From assembly GCA_020726505.1 (NCBI GenBank), contig JAHLEZ010000014.1:2170001-2234000 (forward strand): a stretch of DNA of 64,000 nt, in the 5' to 3' direction. Under the pieces are notes generated by a model, which searched no databases, was not told where the DNA came from, and saw only the letters and a list, made by a program, of their open reading frames with translations. Numbering within the stretch: position 1 is the stretch's first letter; the number at the start of each line of letters is the position of its first letter. This document shows, one piece after another, positions 56,899 through 64,000 of this stretch. A program made the translations under genes and the position numbers. Origin of the DNA: Leptodontidium sp. MPI-SDFR-AT-0119. Taxonomy: Eukaryota > Ascomycota > Leotiomycetes > Helotiales > Leptodontidiaceae.

Positions 56899-59800
56899 AT
56901 GGTAGGTTTGATGAATTGAGGTTTTATTTCGAGAGTATGATTGCTAATTCTGTTTTGCAGACGTCCAAATCTCGTGCTGCGCAAGAGCAGCTTGCGCTGT
57001 TGGAGAAGCAAGCTGCACCGTTCGAGGACCAACTTGTTGAAGCTGCGAAATTCATTGGGCTTGGTTTGGATACGGTCTGCGGGTCTGCGGAAGATGGGAT
57101 TGATGTAACGGAGGGAGGAAGAGCGGTTCTATATCATGGCAGGGAAGAATGGCTCTTGAGGTGGTTGTTGAAAAGACTACAAGCTCCAAGTGATGAAATC
57201 CCGAGGTGGGCAGAGAAATTCCCAGATAAAGTATTCTTACTGATTCGAAGCAGGAAAACTCCTTCATCATGGAGACTTTTATGCTACTTGCTACGAAATA
57301 CCCCCCTACCAAATGCTGCGCGAATTCTGGTTGAAAGGCAGTTCCTCTCGATCATACGACGAACTCTAGAGGAGGCCCAGAAGTCTTCAAACAATGCCGT
57401 GGCACCCAGGTCAAATTCAGAGTCCAGCATAATTGAGCAGGAGACTGTGAAGGTTTCTAAGAAAAGGAGAAGGTCTGGAGAATTAGTGACAAAGCCCAGC
57501 ACGTCAGAGAGCAACGGACTGTTAAGCCTACTGGATGCCATAATTTCCGCAATGAACTGCGTGGTGCAAAATACGAAGCCAACATCACTTACTCTGGACC
57601 GGGAACGAAGTTCGGCGTTTTCAGTGGAGTATATGAAGACTGTGATCAGGACAACAGCTGAAGAGGCATCTACTATATTAGGCTTGTGGCTGTCTCTATG
57701 CCATACCGCTCTTCCGCAAGTTGGTGGCCTCGCATCTGTTGAATCTTGGCTGGCACCATTCGTTGAAATATGGAGCTCGCACACTGCAGATGATGCTCCC
57801 CATCTACAGTTCTCGCTTCATGCAACAAGACCCCTACTGAACCTTCTTCGATCCTCGAAAGATGACAAATTTCCATCCTCCTGGACGGAACAGTTAGAAA
57901 TTCTTGTGGCACGCAATATTGTGATACCAGCCAAAGCCGATCAAACCATATTGGAGATCTTGACTAAAGCATCTGTGCTGCAAAATACGGGCAATGCGCC
58001 GCTCTTGTTCGACATAGCTATTCGGGCGGTTCAATTGACTGGGTCTGCAAGGAGACGGAAAGCTCCCGATGAGAAGTTCTTGCAGTCTGTTTTTGGTTCC
58101 TTGAGGGGTTCAATGGTCAATGTGAAAGGAGACAATGGGAAGCAAATGCGTGCAATGTTGCAGTTGGCAATTGACCACAAACTCGGTAAGTTGATTTCGT
58201 GTGTCGCGTAGCGAAATTTTATAACACCGTAACTATGTTTCGCGAGGTTTCATACTGACAGTTCTAGACTTGGATCTTACTATCCTGCGGGATATCACCT
58301 CTGAGTATGCCATGGCGGATTGGGACATTCTAGCCACCCTCGTCGAGTTAGACGCCAACATATTTCTTCTGGGCGAAGGTAGAGTTGTTCTGCTGCCGCA
58401 CCTCATGGAGGCTATAACGACAGCCTCCTTGTCCCCAAGCTGGTCAGAAATCCAGGAGAAAGTTGTTTCGACGGTCCTAGTGCCGCTGATGCGGGAATTC
58501 GCCAAAGCCCGTGACCTCTCAGATTTCATCAGGCACTGGTCCACCCAATTAATTGCATATGAAAAGTTTCGAAAGGATGATGACATTGCCCTTTTCAGTG
58601 CCTGGGAGGATGAAGCCATTCAGATCGAACTTCAGAATCTGATGGAACCGTCATGGAACGTCTCCCAGATCAGCAATGTCCTGGACTCGTTGGCAGAACA
58701 AGTTTCAGAACATCCAGATGCGGTTTGCGTTGTTCTCCAGGCTATTGCCCGGTCTGTTTCTGGGCAAGAGCAGGTTGTCGATGCTATCAACTTACGCTTG
58801 TACCAAATCATGTTCAATGATAACGCGGCTGACAAGCTCAATCCAAGGTACAGATGGCGGTCCTGGAGAATCATCTCGCATACTTTGAACTGGATCGAAA
58901 TGGGTGATTTGAACGCGCTCGGTTCGCTGTGGGACGACAAAGCGAAACCATTTGACTCGCTATCGAGGTTCTCTAAATCCGAGAGCATTCTCAAGATCAA
59001 GCCTAAAGAGAAAAGAGGGCTCGAATCGCTTGAGATTTTCAGATTTGCTTGTTCAACGTGGACGGCGGCAACTAAACAGAGGAGATCTGTCAACTCGGTT
59101 CAATCTTTAGACAAGCCAGTTATGCTCGGGCTCTTACGAGGTTTGGCCAGAGACATAAGCCAGTTTACAAGTGATCTGCAGGAGAATAAGGATCTTGGAG
59201 ATGAAATTTGTAGCTCGAAGCAGAATTTTCTGCAAAGAGGAAACGGTTGGATGATATGGGCTCTCGTACGATGCTTGTTCGTTGAGCATCCCGATGTTCT
59301 TGTGTAAGCAGATCTTTCCTAACAACCGTTGCCTTTGCTAACTCAACAGCCTGCTCTATGCATCAGAAGAGCAAATGTTTGCAGAAATGGTAGAACACAT
59401 TTTCTTGATAGCTTCAGCGACTTATCCTGCCAATGTAGCGACTCGCAACAACACCTGGCTTGAAAGGAACCCAACAGCTTTCCCTGACATTTGGAGACTT
59501 GCACTACGTGGAGGAGCCTCAACATTGAGATGTGATATTCCGGACTCTATCAATAATCCAATCTTCACTCATAGAGGACTCACAAGTAAATATACTCATC
59601 CTTCGTTACGATTCAGCAAAATACTAACCTGCTCTAGAAATTTTTGTCAACACAATATTAAATCACGCAACAAATCTCAGTAACCCTTTACTCAAAACTC
59701 CAGGAAACAATGCATTCGCCATCCGCAGTCTGAATGATTTGACTGTCGACGAGATTCCTAAGGAGCATCGAGGTCAGATCATGTCGACCTGGTTACCAAC

Positions 59801-61713
59801 GGACAAAGCTGCCGAATCCGGTGATGATGGTCCTTCCTATGGATCAACCGTGCTAGACAATGGTGTTCTCTTCTTGAAGAGAAAAATCATGCATCGCCCA
59901 AAGCTCTATGAGGTACGTAGCTTGATATCCTATAGCTTGGACTGACAACTAATTTGATTCAGGGAATGAAATTCCAAGAGTTCATCGACCTTGCGGATAC
60001 TCTTGCCGAAGCAGATATCCCCAATAGATCCGACAATCTTGCTTCGCTGAAAGACCTGACTCGACTAACTTTCATGTACGTGTTGACACTTCTTGCGAGA
60101 CTATAAAACTAATTCCTCTTAGCTCAGCACTTCAGGCCGTCGACCAACCTCGAAGCACTACCTACATTTCCGAAGCATTCAAAAAGATCCAAAAGAAAGT
60201 CAGCAAAGCAGCTGAAAAGAAGAAGCATAGGCTGAATTTTGCCGTCATTACCATGTTCGAGGTTGCGCTAAGCGCCTTCTATGAGAAGGCAACTGCCTTG
60301 AATGAATTAAATATCGTCCAAAAAGACGACTTGAATAGCGTCACTTCGTCTTTCAAAGACTGCATTCTATCCCAGTTCAAGGATTCGCCTCGCAAGTTCC
60401 AGAAAGAAAACGCAAATGACTCTCTGCTGGTTCTGAGTATCATCGACGCCCTGTCTACAACTGGCGTGGATGAGACGACGCTCGCTGTACTGGAAAGTGC
60501 CGCAGCAGCCCTGGTCATCTTAGCTGGCAAGACGGACAACAACTTTGGAGAGCGTCTAAGGACCTTCATGGTGATACATGGATCTAAAGCCGACGATAGG
60601 ACTCTAGCGACTCAACTGGGTGGCTCCGTCACGAACTTGTACTCTCGGGCATCGATTGTTGCACGGACCGACGCCGCAATATCAAGGATGAGCAATGAAG
60701 AGAAGCTGGAGTTGCTCCAAGACTTGCTCGGAGAAGATCTGCATGGGCTGACACAGCTGGACAAGTTGCTGGCTGCGCGTCAGGTCATTATATCGATTGG
60801 AGGTATGTTTCAAAGTCGAACCCATGTTCCTTTTCTAACGCTGTCTAGATACCCGAAAGCCCAAGAAAGAAACTCGACCTTTAGACGACTCCGACGACGA
60901 AGAAGAGGAAGAAGCTTTTGATCTGACCGAAGCATACACTATCCTTGCCTTGTATCTGAGAAAATGCACCGACATTGTACAGTTCAACATCATCAGCGAA
61001 ACGCTGATGCTGATGCTCGAAACCAAGGTAAGTCACGTTTCATCCCAGAGCACCAATGCCAAACTAACAATCCTCAGCGCCACAACATTTCTCAATACAA
61101 TATCGATGCCACCCTTGGCAGCATCACCGTTCTCTGTTCGCCTGAGAGCCCCAACCTTCACCCTATCTACATGCACCTCTGCTGGCTCATGCAGTCCGTC
61201 CTAACACACCAACGCCTGAAGCTCAAAGGACACTCCCACCTCACCCAGCAAACGCTCCAATCACTCCTTCGCTGCCTCTTCACACCCCTTCCGCACAGCA
61301 ACAACAAGACCAACAAATTCGGTCACCCACCACCATGGCTCCTACCCACCTCCCACCAACTCAATGCCACGCACGCCGAAGCATACACCAAACTCGTCCT
61401 CTCAATCTGCGACCCTACAGTCTCAGCAGTGCAAGGCAACTCCAACACGCTCACATCCGAGAAGGACAAAGCCAAGCGCATTGCAGCGCAGTACATGAAG
61501 TTCGTGCTGCAAGACTACGTCCGCGGCCAATTAGAGATGAAGATGTTGTCCGAGGTGAGGGAGAAGATGATTCCAGGATTATATGCGATCTTGAATTGCT
61601 TCACGGAGGAAATTAGAGATGCGGTTAGTGCGGAGCTGGATTCGAGTGGTAGAGCCGTGTTCATGAGACTGTATGCGGACTGGAGGAAATTTGAGAAACC
61701 GAGAGGGTATTAA
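56899..61713 (+). CDS. URB2: Nucleolar pre-ribosome biogenesis protein Urb2/Npa2 family
   Basis: A large helical-repeat protein of early pre-60S particles in the nucleolus, needed for 27S pre-rRNA processing. The exons are 56899-56901, 56961-58185, 58268-59303, 59350-59585, 59638-59912, 59963-60075, 60123-60802, 60849-61027 and 61078-61713, giving 1460 residues with all phases matching. The N-terminus (TSKSRAAQEQLALLEKQAAP) and the C-terminal Urb2/Npa2 domain (QLEMKMLSEVREKMIPGLYA, then SAELDSSGRAVFMRLYADW) support the family. An acidic patch (DDSDDEEEEE) sits before the C-terminal domain, and a basic nuclear-signal-like stretch (KVSKKRRRSG) near residue 172. The first exon is inferred to be the ATG alone, spliced at ATG|GTAGGT. 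If wrong, the start lies elsewhere upstream. Confidence 0.85.
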
Positions 61714-61777
61714 TAGTGTATCTAAGTCGATAGATATGGGAGAATAGCAATATCAAAATCAAAGATACAGGATTCCA

Positions 61778-63842
61778 TCACCATTCTATGACTGTGCTTC
61801 TCTCTTCCCCCGTCCCATTCTTCGCACACCTAATCACCAGACTCCTCTTCCAATTATCAACCTTCAGATACGTAGTCCTGCACCGAGCTTCTTCAGGAAT
61901 GAACCCATTCTCATCCATCCCCTCCTCCTCGATCTCCATCGTCCATTCATTCACAGCCGCCATACACAACGCATCCCAAAGGCCCTCCTTACACTTCGCC
62001 TTCCTCAACAGCGCGATGCATTTCCTCCTAATAACCGGCTCACGACACCACTTCGCCACCAAGCGCAGTGGATTCACAATCCCAATATCAAACATGTAAA
62101 GTTCATCTTGGGCAAATAACGGATCATCTGATATCTTCTCTGCGAGATCGACCACTAAGCGGTATGTTGGGATGAAGGAATCGAACGGGCGTGCAAACGA
62201 GGAGAGGAGCATGACCTGGTGGGTCTGGGCTTCGATCTGCAGCACAGCCGCAGCGGCCCAATTCCTTGTGCCTTCTTCTTGGAGGTTATAAAGTGGCGTG
62301 AAGGCTTTGAACCACCGTGACATCTCGCCCACGTAGCTGGCGTATTCCATCTGTAGGGCAGGTGGTGTTGAAGAAGGCAATGCGAGTAGGGTTTCCGACT
62401 CAGGATGAACATTCACAGTTCCCGTCTCAGTGCCAGTCTCGATGCGTGTCATGAGTCTCCGCGACACAGTCTCATTCTCTGGTACGGGCCGTGTGCTCGC
62501 TGTTGAAGCCATGAAATGCGATGTCCGACGCTGAATGAGCTCAAGGTACATCCTCGCCTCTTGCAGGCTTGCGAACAAGTCCGGCATGCCCCGAACTATT
62601 TGCTCGCCTTCATTTTTCATCCCGGTATGGATTGATGCAGGCCGAGGGTCGATGTAATTCATGATTTGCAAGTCCATACGGTTGAAAATATCGACCAACT
62701 CGTACATAACTGCATCTTTGGGAGAACCGCCAGACTCGGAGATCAAGCGTGGTTTCCTCGAATCGAGCCAGTCCTTGAAGATCTTGTGACCGCTCACACA
62801 GTGTGTGAGTGCTTGGAAGTAGTTCCCTTGCAAAGCCTCGAAACACACAACGAGTAAGCAAGCTATTAGTGCGTCGTTAAGCCCTTTGTTGCCAGCTACG
62901 AGGTTCTCTCGCATTTGCGCAACGGCGATACCGTACTGTTTGAATATCAGCAGTGCTCTAATTCAAAATCTCTGAATCCGGTAGAGATCGGATTTAGATC
63001 TCCGACACAGATCCTAGATCTTGAAGAGGTCTAATTCTGAAGTCAAATGAGAGAATTGAGGGGAACATGCTGACCTGGGTGAGAGCGAATCTATAACGAG
63101 GCGTTATGACAATGCCACTGGTGGCGAACTTATCTTCCTGAAATCTCCTCCCACACCCTGAAAGAGCGCCAATCGCTGTCAGGGCACTCCGGATGAAAGG
63201 GGTGTTCTGGGATGCTTGAGGAAGTACAGTCGTCCAGAGGCTTGTTGGGAAAAGACCAGGTAGGGAATTGCTTGTGTTCTGGAGGAAGTGAACAAAAGAT
63301 TGATAATGATTCTCAGACATGAAAGGCTCGGTTACAATGGATCTAGGGAGAAGTTGTAGACGTCTAGTATCTTGGCCGTATTCAGTGGCTGGAAGGGGAA
63401 GTAGTGGTCGAGAAGCAGGATCCCGTGTGGTCAGTGGAGCGTCTTTAGATCTCCGAGAACGATAGCGTGGAGGGGCGTATCTGAACCTCTTAGCAAACAG
63501 ATCTTTGTTCGTTCGTTCGTGAGTGGCTGAAGAGGTAAAGTCACAAAATGGACTTTGAAAAAGGCAAAATAATAGACAGCTGCTTACCCATCACATCGCC
63601 CCCAGAACTTGAGGCACCTCAAGCAAGCCGGCTTAGTCTCATCGCACTTGACTCTTCGTTCTCTGCTCAGACATAACAGTTAGCAGATTTCTGTTGTAGT
63701 TTTCATCATCTGATGCAAATCATAGTGGAACACACTTGCATGTTATGCACCCAGTTCTTGCCTTCGGTTTCCCAGCACGACTCCTACGCTGGGGTTTCGC
63801 ATCACCGCTATGGGATTCCTGGGATTCGTGGGGTGCTATCAT
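61778..63842 (-). CDS. Zn(II)2Cys6 transcription factor
   Basis: A nuclear regulator. The exons are 63736-63842, 63588-63662, 63075-63480 and 61778-62935, giving 581 residues with consistent phases. The first two exons assemble GCITCKERRVKCDETKPACLRC and then LKFWGRC, a full C-x2-C-x6-C-x6-C-x2-C-x6-C cluster. A basic leader (KPQRRSRAGKPKART) precedes it. The rest is a fungal TF regulatory domain of the type with IACLLVVCFEALQGNYFQAL and a C-terminal region reading EEEGMDENGFIPEEARCRTT. The open frame's upstream codon at 63926 is TTG, so the ATG at 63842 was chosen. Its stop is 64 bp from the Urb2 stop. Target genes unknown. Confidence 0.88.
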
Positions 63843-64000
63843 CGTGACATCCCCACATAGACTCGCTTTCGTCAGCCCAGACCAGGCTGAGCTCAAGTCA
63901 ACACGTGTAGGGAAAATTGATAGCAAGACAGGGAATTCGTTATGCCATCACTCAGAGAAGATAAGCTTTCTGAGCTAGGAGAAGCACATCCGTCAGATTT
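63843..64000. other. Window end, upstream region of the last Zn2Cys6 gene
   Basis: Too short to interpret; presumably promoter of the gene starting at 63842. Confidence 0.3.

Noticed and set aside
1..64000. CRISPR arrays, bacterial operons, viral or retroelement open frames
   Set aside because: No direct-repeat/spacer arrays, no Shine-Dalgarno-led operons and no reverse transcriptase, integrase or capsid motifs were seen; the gene structure is eukaryotic throughout.

Overview
The window is a piece of a filamentous ascomycete (Pezizomycotina) genome. The evidence is intron-rich genes with short GT-AG introns (mostly 45-80 bp) carrying CTAAC/CTGAC-like branch sites, Zn(II)2Cys6 regulators, a HET-domain gene, a DUF3425 bZIP factor and a group I G-alpha subunit. 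The impression of a Leotiomycete is inference only. All gene models were built by hand from reading frames, splice sites and family conservation; there is no transcript support.

Layout. 1-22.6 kb is accessory and catabolic: a truncated MFS sugar permease (-), a Baeyer-Villiger/flavin monooxygenase (+), a bZIP-DUF3425 regulator (-) divergent from an acyl/aryl-CoA ligase ending in the peroxisomal signal AKL (+), a Ser/Thr-rich GPI-anchored wall protein (-), a membrane-protein frame with two internal stops (+), a bicupin quercetinase-like dioxygenase (-) and a secreted intradiol ring-cleavage dioxygenase (-). Together these suggest uptake and breakdown of plant-derived sugars and phenolics. Between 22.6 and 26.5 kb there is gene-poor DNA with short repeats, followed by a decayed HET gene.

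27.3-50.2 kb is mainly core: Tim9 (-), a Sac7-type RhoGAP (+), a nine-exon Zn2Cys6 factor (-), a conserved protein of unknown function (+), an atypical Cys-cluster regulator (+), an ankyrin remnant broken by a 5-bp duplication (+), a small secreted protein (-) and a canonical 353-residue G-alpha subunit (-). A 4.6-kb gene-free stretch lies upstream of G-alpha. 54.8-64 kb holds a single-pass membrane protein (+), Mic10 (-) divergent from the ribosome-biogenesis factor Urb2/Npa2 (+), and a Zn2Cys6 factor (-) whose stop lies 64 bp from that of Urb2.

The most noteworthy points are two probable GC-AG introns in the monooxygenase, the phenolic-catabolism neighbourhood, three genes broken in different ways, a 543-bp stop-free in-frame segment of the RhoGAP gene that may be exon or retained intron, and tiny exons (8 nt in Tim9, 20 nt in a Zn2Cys6 gene, ATG alone in Urb2). 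I saw no clearly new system. The catabolic neighbourhood is the best candidate for one.
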